From Phytoactinopolyspora halophila (lineage in GTDB: Bacteria > Actinomycetota > Actinomycetes > Jiangellales > Jiangellaceae), in the NCBI RefSeq assembly GCF_003287285.1, contig NZ_QMIG01000019.1, forward strand, positions 1 through 64,000: a stretch of DNA of 64,000 nucleotides, written 5' to 3'. The translations under genes and the position numbers were made by a program. Below, piece after piece: positions 36,429-46,243 of the stretch. Every line of letters starts with the position of its first letter. Within the stretch, counting starts at the first letter, position 1. Under the pieces are notes generated by a model. It was not told where the DNA came from. It saw nothing but the letters and a program-made list of their open reading frames with translations, and searched no databases.

Positions 36429-36821
36429 GTGCGCGTGATCGTGGGCGTGGGGATCGACGTCGTCGACATTAGCCGTTTCGCGGAAGTGCTGGAACGCACT
36501 CCCGCCCTGGCCGAACGGGTATTCACCTCTGACGAGCGCAAGCGCTCCATTCCGTCGCAGGCCGCACGATTCGCTGCGAAGGAGGCGCTTGCCAAGGCGT
36601 TGGGGGCGCCGGTGGGCCTGCAGTGGCACGACGCGGAAGTCGTCAGTGACGATGATGGCCGGCCATGGTTTCGGATCCGGAACACCGTGGAGCGCCGGTG
36701 TACTGAGCTGGAGGTCGCCCGCGTGCACCTCTCGCTCTCCCATGACGCCGGGATCGCTTCGGCCATGGTGGTACTCGAGGGTCCAGGAGCCAGCGGGCAA
36801 AGTCGGACCGTCCCGATATGA
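36429..36821 (+). CDS. acpS: holo-[acyl-carrier-protein] synthase
   Basis: AcpS, 130 residues, transfers 4'-phosphopantetheine from CoA to acyl carrier protein. Signature parts are [12 protein letters not shown] (Mg-binding Asp) at the start and [17 protein letters not shown] (catalytic Glu/Lys) in the middle, with [18 protein letters not shown] at the end of the fold. GTG 36429 or GTG 36435 could be the start. The last 14 residues are extra. It starts a run acpS-nnr-alr typical of actinobacteria. Confidence 0.95.
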   Translation: MRVIVGVGIDVVDISRFAEVLERTPALAERVFTSDERKRSIPSQAARFAAKEALAKALGAPVGLQWHDAEVVSDDDGRPWFRIRNTVERRCTELEVARVHLSLSHDAGIASAMVVLEGPGASGQSRTVPI

Positions 36822-36860
36822 GAGTGACGACGCGAACGGCGCCATGGAGGGAGCCGCACG

Positions 36861-38330
36861 ATGATTCGAGCGCATGCGGTAGCTGACGTCCGGGAGGCGG
36901 AGGCCGCTCTCATGGCGGAGTTGCCACCGGGCACTCTCATGCAACGTGCTGCGGCTGGACTGGCGGCGGTATGTGCACAGGTACTGAAAGGCGGGCTGCC
37001 CGAACGCGGCGGAGGTACATACGGCGCACGTGTGGTGTTGCTGGTCGGGGCGGGCGACAACGGCGGCGACGCCTTGTGGGCAGGAGCCCGGCTGGCCCGC
37101 CGCGGCGCCCGGGTCGATGCCATCCTGACGCGGCACGATCGGGCCCATCCCGAGGGCCTTGCCGCGCTGCGAGCTGCGGGTGGGTCGGTCGTGTCCGATC
37201 CCGCATCGCCGCTTGGCCCGGAGGCCCGCCGAGCGCTCTCGCGAGCGGACATCGTCATCGACGGCATCCTCGGCATCGGTGGCCAGGCCGGCTTGCGGGC
37301 GGATGCAGCGGAGCTGGCGGAGGTCGCGGCTGCCGAGGCCGGCCTGGTCGTCGCGGTCGACCTTCCCAGCGGGGTCGACCCCGACACGGGGGAAGCGCCC
37401 GGCGCGCACGTGCACGCCGACATCACCGTCACCTTTGGCACGCACAAGATCGCCCTGCTTGTCGATCCCGCAGCGGAGGCGGCTGGACATGTCGAGTTCG
37501 TCGACATCGGGCTCGAGCCGTACCTGCCCGAGCCGGTTGTCGAAGCCCTGGAACCAGGGGACGTGACGATGATGCTCCCGTACCCCGATCGCCAGGCGGA
37601 CAAGTATCGGCGCGGCGTTCTCGGCGTGCTCGCCGGTTCGGAGCGGTATCCGGGTGCCGCCGTGCTGGCCGCTGGCGGTGCGATACATGGCGGGGCCGGC
37701 ATGGTTCGCTATGCCGGACCGGGTGCCGTGGCTGACGGCGTGTTGGCGCACTGGCCGGAGATCGTGACCGGTCCCGGTGTCGAGGCCGTCGGCCGCGTGC
37801 AAGCGTGGGCCGTGGGCTCCGGGCTGGGCGACGGCCGCGGCGCCGACGTCGCGGCAGCGCTCGCCGCGGGGGTTCCGGTGCTGGCCGATGCCGATGCTCT
37901 GGCATACCTGCCGTCACGGCTCGACGTTCCGGCCTTGTTGACGCCTCATGCGGGCGAGCTCGCTCGCATGCTCGGCGTCGAGCGGGCCGACGTCGAGGCG
38001 CGCCGGTGGCACCATGCTCGCGAGGCAGCATCGCGATGGAACGCGACGATCTTGCTCAAAGGGTCGACGACGCTGGTCGTGACCCCGGATGGTGAGGCGC
38101 GGGTGAACCCGACGGGGAGTCCGGCCCTGGCGACGGCCGGCTCCGGCGACGTCCTCGCCGGGTTCGCCGGGGCACTCCTTGCCACCGGTCTCAGCCCACT
38201 CGATGCGGGAAGCGTCGCTGCGTACATTCACGGCATGGCGGGTCAGGCAGCTGCTAGCCGGGCCGGAGCTCCCAGTGCCAGTATGGTGCTGGATGCACTG
38301 CCCACCGTGGTCGCTGCAATGTGTTCGTGA
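36861..38330 (+). CDS. nnr: bifunctional NAD(P)H-hydrate repair enzyme
   Basis: Nnr, 489 residues, has two domains that repair damaged NADH/NADPH. The N-terminal YjeF epimerase (about 1-220) shows VVLLVGAGDNGGDALWAGARLARRGARV and DLPSGVDPDTGEA. The C-terminal ADP/ATP-dependent dehydratase of the ribokinase fold (about 225-489) shows KYRRGVLGVLAGSERYPGAAVLAA, LTPHAGELARMLGVE and the AGSGDVLAGFAGALL active-site motif. Both domains look intact. It follows acpS by 39 bases. Confidence 0.96.
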   Translation: MIRAHAVADVREAEAALMAELPPGTLMQRAAAGLAAVCAQVLKGGLPERGGGTYGARVVLLVGAGDNGGDALWAGARLARRGARVDAILTRHDRAHPEGLAALRAAGGSVVSDPASPLGPEARRALSRADIVIDGILGIGGQAGLRADAAELAEVAAAEAGLVVAVDLPSGVDPDTGEAPGAHVHADITVTFGTHKIALLVDPAAEAAGHVEFVDIGLEPYLPEPVVEALEPGDVTMMLPYPDRQADKYRRGVLGVLAGSERYPGAAVLAAGGAIHGGAGMVRYAGPGAVADGVLAHWPEIVTGPGVEAVGRVQAWAVGSGLGDGRGADVAAALAAGVPVLADADALAYLPSRLDVPALLTPHAGELARMLGVERADVEARRWHHAREAASRWNATILLKGSTTLVVTPDGEARVNPTGSPALATAGSGDVLAGFAGALLATGLSPLDAGSVAAYIHGMAGQAAASRAGAPSASMVLDALPTVVAAMCS

Positions 38331-38365
38331 CGAGGTCTGCAAGAATTTGCGATGTGTTCGATCAG

Positions 38366-39535
38366 ATGAGCGATGCAGTGCCACACGCGGAGGTTGAGAT
38401 CGATCTCAACGCGATCCGTGACAATGTTGCGCAGCTGTGCGATCGAGCCGGCGACGCCCAGGTCATGGCCGTGGTCAAGGGCGATGCGTACGGCCACGGT
38501 CTGGTTCGCGCGGCGCGCGCGGCGCGTGCCGGTGGCGCGACATGGCTGGGTACTGCCGTCCTGGCTGAGGCGCTGGCGCTGCGCGCGGCCGGTGATCGGG
38601 GCCGGTTGATGGCGTGGCTCTACGCTCCAGGTGAACGTTTCGCTGACGCGCTCGCGGAAGAGATCGACCTGTCGGCGTCGGCGCCGTGGACAGTGGACGC
38701 GATTGCCGACGCGGCACGCGAGACCGGCCGTACGGCGCGGCTGCACTTGAAGATCGATACCGGATTGGGCAGGTCCGGTGCTGCCGAGGCGCGCTGGCCC
38801 GAGCTCGTCGACGCCGCGTTGAAGGCGCAGGCCGAGGGACTGGTGAATGTCGTCGGCCTGTGGTCGCACTTTGCGGTCGCCGACGAGCCCGAACATCCGG
38901 CGAACCTGGCTCAGCTCGAGACCTACCACTCGGCCGTGGCGATGGCCGAGTCCCGCGGCGTCGCCCCGGAGGTCCGCCACCTGGCCAACTCGGCCGCCAC
39001 CCTGATGCTTCCCCAGGCGCACTTCGACCTCGTGCGCACCGGCCTATCGATCTACGGGCTGTCTCCGTCACCGCAGGCGGCACCCGCGCACGAGATCGGG
39101 CTTCGCCCCGCCATGTCGGTACGTGCCCGGCTGGCGCTGGTCAAGCGGGTACCGGCGGGTCAGGGGATCTCGTACGGGCACCTCCACGTCACCGATCGGG
39201 AAACGAACCTGGCACTGGTGCCCATGGGATATGCCGACGGCATCCCGCGTCACGGTTCCGGAGGTGCCGGTGGGCCGGGCGCGCCGCTGCTCGTCGGCGA
39301 CACGATCCGGCGGGTGACCGGACGGGTGTGCATGGATCAGCTGGTCGTCGACATCGGCGACGACGACCTGCGCGCCGGCGACGAGGTGGTGCTGTTCGGT
39401 GATCCGGCGAGGGGCGAGCCATCGGCCCAGGACTGGGCTGATGCATGCGGGACCATCTCCTACGAGATCGTCACCCGCATGGCTCCCCGGCTGCCTCGGA
39501 CGTACCTGGGTGCTGACGGGGGAACGTCGCAGTGA
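38366..39535 (+). CDS. alr: alanine racemase
   Basis: Alr, 389 residues, PLP-dependent, makes D-alanine for peptidoglycan. The PLP lysine is Lys38 in AVVKGDAYGHGL. GLSIYGLSPSP and the catalytic-Tyr loop GQGISYGHLHV are visible, as is RVCMDQLVVDIGDDDLRAGDEVVLFG near the C-terminus. ATG 38366 (MSDAVPHAEVEIDLNAIRDNV) matches the usual N-terminus. GTG 38327, overlapping the nnr stop, would add 13 residues and cannot be excluded. The following gene overlaps by four bases. Confidence 0.96.
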   Translation: MSDAVPHAEVEIDLNAIRDNVAQLCDRAGDAQVMAVVKGDAYGHGLVRAARAARAGGATWLGTAVLAEALALRAAGDRGRLMAWLYAPGERFADALAEEIDLSASAPWTVDAIADAARETGRTARLHLKIDTGLGRSGAAEARWPELVDAALKAQAEGLVNVVGLWSHFAVADEPEHPANLAQLETYHSAVAMAESRGVAPEVRHLANSAATLMLPQAHFDLVRTGLSIYGLSPSPQAAPAHEIGLRPAMSVRARLALVKRVPAGQGISYGHLHVTDRETNLALVPMGYADGIPRHGSGGAGGPGAPLLVGDTIRRVTGRVCMDQLVVDIGDDDLRAGDEVVLFGDPARGEPSAQDWADACGTISYEIVTRMAPRLPRTYLGADGGTSQ

Positions 39536-40695
39536 GTACCGTCTTCCAGGCTGGCAAGAAACTCGGTGCCGCCGGCGTGTGGCTGGGCGCGGCGACGGCG
39601 GGTGCGGCAGTGGGCTTCGCGGCCGAGCGGTACGTGATGGGCCGGTCCTTGCGCAGGGATGATCCGTATCGGGCGGAGCCGTTCGGGAGCTTGCGCGGGA
39701 CTCCCCAGACCGTGGTGGCCGACGACGGTGCGCGGCTATACGTGGAGGTGGACGAACCCGACGGCACACCGGACCTGACCGTCGTGTTCAGCCATGGCTA
39801 CGCACTGACGCAGGACTCGTGGCACTTTCAGCGCCGTGACCTGCGCGGTAGCGCCCGCTTAGTGTTCTGGGATCAGCGCCGGCACGGGCGCTCGGCTGAA
39901 ATCGCCGAGGGGGAGACCGTCGCGGCGGACGAACGCCAGGCGGTCTTGCAGGGCCAGCGCCAGCAAGTGGTGCGGGAGCGGCTGGCTGCCGATCTTGCCT
40001 CGGTGCTGGATGCCACCGCGCCGACCGGCCCGGTCGTTCTGGTGGGGCACTCGATGGGTGGGATGACGATCCTGGCACTCGCGCTGGAACGGCCGGAGAT
40101 GTTCGGCGAGCGGATCCGTGGCGCGGCCTTCATCGCCACCAGTGCCGACGGAGGTAGCGGGTTCCGGCTGGGCCTCCCGGCACCGCTGGGCTCCCTGGCC
40201 AGCAGAAGTGTGCCGGGCCTCGTGGCGACGCTCGGACGGCGGCCCGAGCTGGTCGAACACGGCCGCCGTGCCGGTAGCGATCTCGGCTACGTGCTCACCC
40301 GCCGCTACTCGTTCGGGAGCGGGGCATCGCCAGCACTGGTGGAGTTCACCGCGGCGATGAACGCCGCTACGCCGGTCGACGTGCTCGCCGAGTTCCTTCC
40401 GGTCGTGTGGGGCATCGATGCCAGGGACGCGCTTCCGGTGCTGGCCGGAATCCCCACCCTGGTGATCGCCGCGGAGAACGATCATCTGACGCCGGTGGAG
40501 CATGGGCGCGCGATCGCCGAGGCGCTTCCCCAGGCAGAGTACGTCGAGGTCGCCGACTGCGGGCACATGGTCATCTTCGAGTGCCACGAGCTGGTCACGG
40601 AACACGTGAAGACCCTGATCGCCCAGACCCGGCGCGGCATGCCACGGTCACGCGGGAGCCGGACGAAGGTGAGGAATCTGGTGGGCAGGCGATGA
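39532..40695 (+). CDS. alpha/beta-hydrolase
   Basis: A 387-residue hydrolase. The N-terminus has a hydrophobic, Ala/Gly-rich helix (about 8-27, GAAGVWLGAATAGAAVGFAAE) that could anchor it in the membrane. The fold shows TVVFSHGYALTQDSWHFQRRDL (oxyanion HG), the nucleophile elbow GHSMGGMTIL (Ser at about 174) and ADCGHMVIFE as the histidine. This hydrolase is regularly found between alr and tsaE in actinobacteria. Substrate unknown. It overlaps neighbours on both sides (GTGA and ATGA), so translation is coupled. Confidence 0.9.
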   Translation: MSTVFQAGKKLGAAGVWLGAATAGAAVGFAAERYVMGRSLRRDDPYRAEPFGSLRGTPQTVVADDGARLYVEVDEPDGTPDLTVVFSHGYALTQDSWHFQRRDLRGSARLVFWDQRRHGRSAEIAEGETVAADERQAVLQGQRQQVVRERLAADLASVLDATAPTGPVVLVGHSMGGMTILALALERPEMFGERIRGAAFIATSADGGSGFRLGLPAPLGSLASRSVPGLVATLGRRPELVEHGRRAGSDLGYVLTRRYSFGSGASPALVEFTAAMNAATPVDVLAEFLPVVWGIDARDALPVLAGIPTLVIAAENDHLTPVEHGRAIAEALPQAEYVEVADCGHMVIFECHELVTEHVKTLIAQTRRGMPRSRGSRTKVRNLVGRR

Positions 40696-41177
40696 TCGAG
40701 CTGGACGTGCCCGATGCCGCGCGGATGCATGCCCTGGGTGAGCGGCTCGCGACGTTGCTGTGCGCGGGGGACCTCCTTCTGCTGGGGGGTGACCTGGGTG
40801 CCGGCAAGACGACCCTGACCCAGGGGATCGGTGCCGGGCTGGGTGTGCGCGGGCCGGTGACATCGCCGACCTTCGTGCTGGCGCGGACCCATCCATCGCT
40901 GGTGGGCGGCGCACCCCTGGTGCACGTCGACGCGTACCGGCTCGGTGGCTGGGACGAGCTTGAGGACATCGACGTGGACGCCACTCTCGACGAGTCGGTG
41001 ACCGTGGTCGAATGGGGTGAAGGTCTTGCGGAGGGGTTAGCTGGCGAGCGTCTGGAGATCCACATCGACCGGTCCGTGGGCCCCGCCGCCGATGCCGTTG
41101 ACCTGCGGCATGTGGCAGTGACCGGTATCGGTTCTCGCTGGGACGAAGATCAGCTTCGCCGGACGTTGTCGGTGTGA
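40692..41177 (+). CDS. tsaE: t6A tRNA modification ATPase TsaE
   Basis: TsaE, 161 residues. The P-loop GDLGAGKTT is at 33-41, with the downstream GPVTSPTFVLARTH and HVDAYRLGGWDELEDIDVD that are characteristic. With TsaB and TsaD it makes the threonylcarbamoyl-adenosine modification at A37 of ANN-decoding tRNAs. The start ATG overlaps the hydrolase stop. The last 25 residues are variable. The next gene is separated by 62 bases. Confidence 0.95.
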   Translation: MIELDVPDAARMHALGERLATLLCAGDLLLLGGDLGAGKTTLTQGIGAGLGVRGPVTSPTFVLARTHPSLVGGAPLVHVDAYRLGGWDELEDIDVDATLDESVTVVEWGEGLAEGLAGERLEIHIDRSVGPAADAVDLRHVAVTGIGSRWDEDQLRRTLSV

Positions 41178-41239
41178 GCCGTCATGCTCGTGACGAGTAG
41201 CGGATCGGCGCATCGGGCTCGCTGGGGAGGGCACGCGGC

Positions 41240-42043
41240 ATGACTGAAGCCGCACGGGAGCGACTGCACCACGAAACGGAGATCGCCGACGCGGATCTGG
41301 TCGAGTGTGACCTCCGTGACGTCCTGCGTGCCGATCCTTCCAGCCGCCCTTCTCCCGGCAGCTCTTCCAGCGACTCTCCCGCCGGCTCTCCCGTCGATGC
41401 CCCCGGCGCTTCCCCGGGCCCGGTGCCGCGGGTATTCCGCCGGTGCGATCTCTCCGCTGCCAACCTGGGCAAGGCGGCGCTGGCAGGGGTCACATTCGAG
41501 GACTGCCGCCTGGACCGTGCCGTCCTGAACGGTGCCATGCTCGACGGCTCGACCTGGAAGGGCGGTTCGGCGGCCAGGGCCTCGTTCACTGGGGCCGATC
41601 TCGCCGATGCGTCGTTCTCCGGGGTCGACCTTGCCAATACGACGTGGGCGCGGTCCATGCTGGCGAGCACGGCGTTTACGGGTTGCCGGCTGGTCGGGGC
41701 GCGCTTCGACGACAGCCGGGGGCTCGGCACCCGGTTCGTTCGCTGCAATCTGATGCTCGCGTCGCTCGCTGGCATGAGCCTGCGTGGCCAGCGGCTCGAG
41801 GGATTGCGGATGGATGACGCGATTCTCGCCGGTGCCGATCTGCGCGACACCGTCTGGGTGGATTCGAGGCTGCGCGGCGTGGAGTTGCGTGCGGCCGAGT
41901 TCGACGGCGCGGACCTCCGCGATGCCGATCTGGGAGATCTCGCCCTGCAGGATGCGCACCAGCTGGCAGGCGCGACGATCTCCTCCCGGCAGGCCGCCAC
42001 GATCCTCGGCCAGCTCGGCATCGTCGTTGACGACGGGACGTAG
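41240..42043 (+). CDS. pentapeptide-repeat protein
   Basis: A 267-residue protein made mostly of pentapeptide repeats A(D/N)LxX, which fold as a right-handed quadrilateral beta-helix. Runs are visible at about 78-135 (CDLSAANLGKAALAGVTFEDC, ADLADASFSGVDLANTTW) and 165-240 (DAILAGADLRDTVW, EFDGADLRDADLGDL). Between them and the N-terminal 30 residues is a Ser/Pro/Gly-rich stretch (about 32-66) that looks like a linker. The C-terminus is helical (SSRQAATILGQLGIVVDDG). Some family members mimic DNA and protect gyrase; that is not shown here. It sits inside the t6A gene group between tsaE and tsaB. Confidence 0.88.
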   Translation: MTEAARERLHHETEIADADLVECDLRDVLRADPSSRPSPGSSSSDSPAGSPVDAPGASPGPVPRVFRRCDLSAANLGKAALAGVTFEDCRLDRAVLNGAMLDGSTWKGGSAARASFTGADLADASFSGVDLANTTWARSMLASTAFTGCRLVGARFDDSRGLGTRFVRCNLMLASLAGMSLRGQRLEGLRMDDAILAGADLRDTVWVDSRLRGVELRAAEFDGADLRDADLGDLALQDAHQLAGATISSRQAATILGQLGIVVDDGT

Positions 42044-42144
42044 GCACCGCGTTCTCGGCCCGCTGGTAGCTGGATTCGTTGGCTGACCAGTACGTTTGCG
42101 TGCTGCTCCGGTGTCGTCATGGTGGTGCAAGTAAAGTTGAGACC

Positions 42145-42810
42145 GTGCTGCTCTTGGCTTTGGACACCTCGACGCCGGCGGTGACGGTCGCACTCCATGA
42201 CGGTGAGCGCGCAGTGGCGCACTCCACCCACGCCGATGCGCGACGGCACACCGAACTGCTCGCGCCGGCCATCAGTGACGTGCTGGCAGAGGCTGGCGTG
42301 GACCGGCGGGAGATCACCGGGGTGGCCGTGGGGATCGGGCCGGGTCCGTTCACCGGGCTGCGGGTCGGTGTCACTGCCGCCCGCACGCTCGGTACGGCGC
42401 TCGACGTGCCCGTGGTCGGTGTGTGCAGCCTGGACATCATCGCCCGGGAGGTGACGATGCGGGAGGCACCGCACGGGTCGCCGTTCCTCGTCGTCACGGA
42501 CGCGCGTCGCCGGGAGGTCTACTGGAGCGCCTATGACTCCGCCGGCGTGCGCACGAGAGGTCCCGAGGTCGGGCCGGCGTCCGGGATCCCGGACGCGCTG
42601 CCGGCGGCCGGTGCCGGAGCGCGGACCTATCGGGATGCGTTTCCGGGTCTCTTGGAGCCGGAGTTCCCCTCGGCGGTGTTCCTGGCGGCAGCCGTCGTCG
42701 ACGGGGCCGTGGACACGTGCGAGCCACGACCGCTCTACCTGCGCCGTCCGGACGCCGCACCGCCGGCGGCCCGAAAACCCGTCCTGACGCCGGTGCACCC
42801 CTCCAGATGA
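42145..42810 (+). CDS. tsaB: t6A tRNA modification scaffold TsaB
   Basis: TsaB, 221 residues, the ASKHA-fold partner of TsaD. It starts VLLLALDTSTPAVTVALHDG (GTG 42145 read as Met) and includes GVAVGIGPGPFTGLRVGVTAARTLGTAL, the family's core motif. A longer reading frame from 42079 exists but the extra residues are not part of the fold. No strong ribosome binding site precedes GTG 42145. It lies 46 bases before rimI. Confidence 0.94.
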   Translation: MLLLALDTSTPAVTVALHDGERAVAHSTHADARRHTELLAPAISDVLAEAGVDRREITGVAVGIGPGPFTGLRVGVTAARTLGTALDVPVVGVCSLDIIAREVTMREAPHGSPFLVVTDARRREVYWSAYDSAGVRTRGPEVGPASGIPDALPAAGAGARTYRDAFPGLLEPEFPSAVFLAAAVVDGAVDTCEPRPLYLRRPDAAPPAARKPVLTPVHPSR

Positions 42811-42856
42811 ACGTCGGGGCACCTGGCCGCCGGGCACTGACCGAGCGAGGACCGCG

Positions 42857-43375
42857 GTGACGGTCTGGGTCAGACCCATGCGGCTGGGTGACATCGACGG
42901 CCTGCTGCCGCTGGAGCGGGAGCTGTTCGCCGGCGATCCCCCGTGGACCGCCGAGATCTTCCGGTCGGAGCTGACCGACATGCCAGGAACCCGGTGGTAC
43001 GTGGTGGCCGAGGAGTACGGAGGGCGCCAGGTTGTGGGTTATGCGGGCCTGCGGCTTCCAGCAGTGGCGGGTGAACCCGCCGACGTGCACACGATCGCGG
43101 TCGCGTCGGACTGGCAGCGCCACGGCCTCGGAAGCCGGCTCATGGACATGCTGATCGAGGAGGCTGTGGCGCACCGGGCCGGTTCGATCATGTTGGAGGT
43201 GCGGTCGGACAACGAAGCCGCGCTCGACTTCTACGCGGACTACGGATTCCAGCGCCTCGCCGTACGGCCCGCCTACTTTCATGGCGGCCGGGATGCTCTC
43301 GTGTTGCGAAAGAGCCTCGACGTCTCCACCGGTGAGCGTTCCGACGAGTCAGATGGGGATAATCGTTGCCTGTGA
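42857..43375 (+). CDS. rimI: ribosomal-protein-alanine N-acetyltransferase
   Basis: RimI, 172 residues, a GNAT enzyme that acetylates the N-terminus of S18 (and possibly others). The acetyl-CoA loop is [25 protein letters not shown], with [31 protein letters not shown] as the C-terminal part of the fold. Start GTG 42857. It is between tsaB and tsaD, where rimI is normally found. It overlaps tsaD by four bases. Confidence 0.93.
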   Translation: MTVWVRPMRLGDIDGLLPLERELFAGDPPWTAEIFRSELTDMPGTRWYVVAEEYGGRQVVGYAGLRLPAVAGEPADVHTIAVASDWQRHGLGSRLMDMLIEEAVAHRAGSIMLEVRSDNEAALDFYADYGFQRLAVRPAYFHGGRDALVLRKSLDVSTGERSDESDGDNRCL

Positions 43376-44418
43376 CATCCCAGCCCTTGATTCTCGGTAT
43401 CGAGACGTCGTGCGACGAGACCGGTGTCGGCCTGGTCCGTGGCACCACCATGCTCGCTAACGCCGTGGCGAGCAGCGTGGACGAGCACGCCCGTTTCGGC
43501 GGCGTGGTGCCGGAGGTGGCGAGCCGAGCCCATCTCGAGGCGATGACGCCGACGCTCCATCGGGCTCTCGACGAGGCCGGTGTAGGACTGGAGGACGTGG
43601 ACGCGATCGCGGTCACTGCAGGCCCCGGCCTGGCGGGAGCGTTGATGGTCGGCGTATCGGCGGCCAAGGCGCTGGCCATCGCGGTGGACAAGCCTCTCTA
43701 CGGCGTCAACCATCTCGTCGGGCACGTTGCCGCTGAACAGCTGGAGAACGGCGCGCTGACCGAGCCGGTGGTGGCCCTGCTGGTCTCTGGCGGGCACACG
43801 GAGCTGTTGGAGGTATCTGACGTTGCCAGCGCTGCAAAGCTGCTGGGAGGCACCATCGACGACGCGGCCGGTGAGGCGTTTGACAAGATCGCCAGGTTGA
43901 TCGGCTTGCCCTATCCTGGTGGGCCGCATATCCAGAAGGCGGCGGCCGACGGCGATCCGTCGTCGATCCGATTCCCGCGCGGGCTGACCAGCGAACGAGA
44001 CATGACGCGGCACCGTTACGACTTCTCCTTCTCCGGATTGAAGACCGCGGTGGCGCGCTGGGTCGAGACGGCGGAACGTGACGGGGTCCCGGTTCCCGTG
44101 GCCGATGTCGCGGCAGCGTTTCAGGAGTCCGTCGCCGATGTGTTGACGCGCAAGGCCGTGCTGGCGTGCCAAGAGCGCGATATCGGGACGATGGTGCTCG
44201 CCGGCGGCGTGGCCGCGAACGCACGCGTACGCGATCTCGCCCGTGAGCGTTGTGCCGAGGCCGGGATCGAGCTCCGGCAGCCACGGCTGTCTCTGTGCAC
44301 GGACAACGGTGCGATGATCGCCGCGTTGGGTGCGGCCGTCGTCGAGCAGAATCTCGAACCAAGCGCGCCCGATTTCGCGACCGATTCGTCGTTGCCGGTG
44401 ACCCAGGTCCTCGTATGA
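43372..44418 (+). CDS. tsaD: tRNA threonylcarbamoyltransferase TsaD
   Basis: TsaD, 348 residues, the catalytic subunit that transfers the threonylcarbamoyl group to tRNA A37. It starts [17 protein letters not shown]. Metal-binding histidines are His114 and His118 in [12 protein letters not shown]; other motifs are [41 protein letters not shown] and [16 protein letters not shown]-like [14 protein letters not shown]. The start GTG 43372 overlaps the rimI stop (GTGA); TTG 43366 would add two residues. It closes the tsaE-tsaB-rimI-tsaD group. Confidence 0.95.
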   Translation: MTSQPLILGIETSCDETGVGLVRGTTMLANAVASSVDEHARFGGVVPEVASRAHLEAMTPTLHRALDEAGVGLEDVDAIAVTAGPGLAGALMVGVSAAKALAIAVDKPLYGVNHLVGHVAAEQLENGALTEPVVALLVSGGHTELLEVSDVASAAKLLGGTIDDAAGEAFDKIARLIGLPYPGGPHIQKAAADGDPSSIRFPRGLTSERDMTRHRYDFSFSGLKTAVARWVETAERDGVPVPVADVAAAFQESVADVLTRKAVLACQERDIGTMVLAGGVAANARVRDLARERCAEAGIELRQPRLSLCTDNGAMIAALGAAVVEQNLEPSAPDFATDSSLPVTQVLV

Positions 44419-44515
44419 GTCATATCGTGATCGCGGTTCACGAACGGATGGGCGGCCGGTACCCGCAAACCGTGCCCCCAGCGTCGGCCGGGACGGCCTT
44501 GAGGAGATACTTTTC

Positions 44516-46213
44516 ATGATCGAGATAGCAGGTGAGCAACTGTTGCCGCGCCGTGCCGGTGCTCGTGGCAGACTGCCTCGGATGAGGGGAATGTTCGCTG
44601 CCCTTGCCGTGGCGGCCGTGGCGACAGCGGCCTGCTCGTCTGATGACACACTCCCGAAGGAGGCAGCTCCCGTGCCCGGAACCACGTCGCCGACGTCCGA
44701 AGCGACCGTACTGCCCAATTCGACCGACCCCGAAGAGTTGCCGTGGGGGCCCACGGTCGAGGAGTACGAGGAAGCCGAGTCGATCGTCTCGGAGATGTCC
44801 CTCGAACAGCGCGCCGGTCAGGTGATCGTGGCGAACTATTCGGGAACCGAGCCACCTGTTGATCTGATTGCCGAGCTCGGGCTCGGCGGGATCATCGTGA
44901 TGGCGGACAACATCGAGTCGCCGGAACAGTTGCGGCGTACCGCGGATGCCGTGCAGAGCGCGGACGATCGAAGCCATCCGCTGATCATGAGCATCGATCA
45001 GGAAGGTGGCGGGGTGGCGCGGGTCCGGGAGCCCGCGACGGAGTTTCCCTCCTACATGAGCTTGGGCGCGGCCCGCGATCCCGAGCTGGCTGCGGAGGTC
45101 GCGCAGGCGAGCGGGGAAGAGCTACGCGCGATGGGGTTCACCATGGTGTTCGCCCCGGACGCCGACGTCACGACGGGACCTGACGACCCGACCATCGGCA
45201 GCCGTTCCGCGTCGTCCGATCCGACGCTGGTGTCCGACATCGTCGCGGCATCGGTGCGCGGCTATCGGGACGCCGGGATCGTCCCCGTGGCCAAGCACTT
45301 TCCCGGACACGGATCGGTGCCCGCCGATAGCCACGAAGAGCTGCCGGTTCAGCGGGCGTCGCTCGACGACCTTCGCGGCCGTGACTTCGTGCCCTTCCGG
45401 GGTGCGGTCGACGCCGGGATCCCGGCGATCATGATGGCGCACATCGACCTGCGGACGGTGGATGCCGACACACCGGCGTCCCTCTCCGGTGACGTCGCCG
45501 ACGTGTTGCGTTCGGAGCTCGAGTTCGAGGGCCTGATCGTCACGGATGCGCTCGACATGGCCGCGGTCGCCGATGAGCACGAACCGGGTGAGGCTGCGGT
45601 GCGCGCCCTCGAAGCCGGTGCAGACATCGTCCTGATGCCGGCTGACGTGCGGGAGGCGCACGCCGCCATCGTGGAAGCGGTCGACAGCGGGCGGCTGCCC
45701 GAGGAGCGGCTCGAAGAGGCCGCCACCCGGGGTGTGGCGACGATGCTGCACCAGCAGAACACCGGTGATGATCCGGAGCTCGACGTCCTCGGCTCACATG
45801 GGGACCTCTCGTACCGGGTGTCGCTGTCCGCGCTGACCGTCGTGTCCGGCGAGTGCGAAGGTCCTTACGTGGGCGATTCGATCGAGGTGGTCGGCGGCAG
45901 GGAGCAGGATCGGGCACGGTTGGCTGCGGCCGCTGAGGCGGCCGGGCTCGATGTCGGTTCGGGTGATGTGGTGCGCCTGCTCGGCGCCGGTGACGAGCCG
46001 GCCCCGGGCGACGTCGTCGTGACGATGGACACGCCCTACGTGCTCGGCGAGAGCGAGGCGTCGACCGCCCGGCTGGCCCTCTACGGCCGCACTCCGGCGG
46101 CCTTTCGGGCGCTCGTCGACGTCTTGCGAGGTGAGGAGACAGCACACGGCCGGCTCCCGGTCGACGTTGACGGTGCTGATCAACTGGGGTGCCCCAGCTC
46201 GCCTGGCCGCTAG
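44516..46213 (+). CDS. GH3 beta-N-acetylhexosaminidase-like lipoprotein
   Basis: A 565-residue GH3 enzyme of the NagZ type. The catalytic motif KHFPGHGSVPADSHEELP (about 259-276) carries the His/Asp dyad and VTDALDMAAV the aspartate nucleophile. The N-terminus has a lipoprotein signal (MRGMFAALAVAAVATAAC), preceded by 22 residues if ATG 44516 is used; ATG 44516 has GAGGAG nine bases upstream, while 44582 has none. The mature N-terminal part is Ser/Thr/Pro-rich. A C-terminal domain follows after about 410. NagZ-like enzymes remove GlcNAc from cell-wall or other glycans; being outside the membrane it probably acts on peptidoglycan debris. Confidence 0.9.
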   Translation: MIEIAGEQLLPRRAGARGRLPRMRGMFAALAVAAVATAACSSDDTLPKEAAPVPGTTSPTSEATVLPNSTDPEELPWGPTVEEYEEAESIVSEMSLEQRAGQVIVANYSGTEPPVDLIAELGLGGIIVMADNIESPEQLRRTADAVQSADDRSHPLIMSIDQEGGGVARVREPATEFPSYMSLGAARDPELAAEVAQASGEELRAMGFTMVFAPDADVTTGPDDPTIGSRSASSDPTLVSDIVAASVRGYRDAGIVPVAKHFPGHGSVPADSHEELPVQRASLDDLRGRDFVPFRGAVDAGIPAIMMAHIDLRTVDADTPASLSGDVADVLRSELEFEGLIVTDALDMAAVADEHEPGEAAVRALEAGADIVLMPADVREAHAAIVEAVDSGRLPEERLEEAATRGVATMLHQQNTGDDPELDVLGSHGDLSYRVSLSALTVVSGECEGPYVGDSIEVVGGREQDRARLAAAAEAAGLDVGSGDVVRLLGAGDEPAPGDVVVTMDTPYVLGESEASTARLALYGRTPAAFRALVDVLRGEETAHGRLPVDVDGADQLGCPSSPGR

Positions 46214-46243
46214 TCCGGTATCGGCGGGTGCCGAGCCAGCCCG

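Noticed and set aside
44981-45002. A TGATCATGA word inside the GH3 gene as another copy of the hairpin family
   Set aside because: It encodes conserved residues (LIMSIDQEGGG), lacks the AACA end and has no complementary arm.
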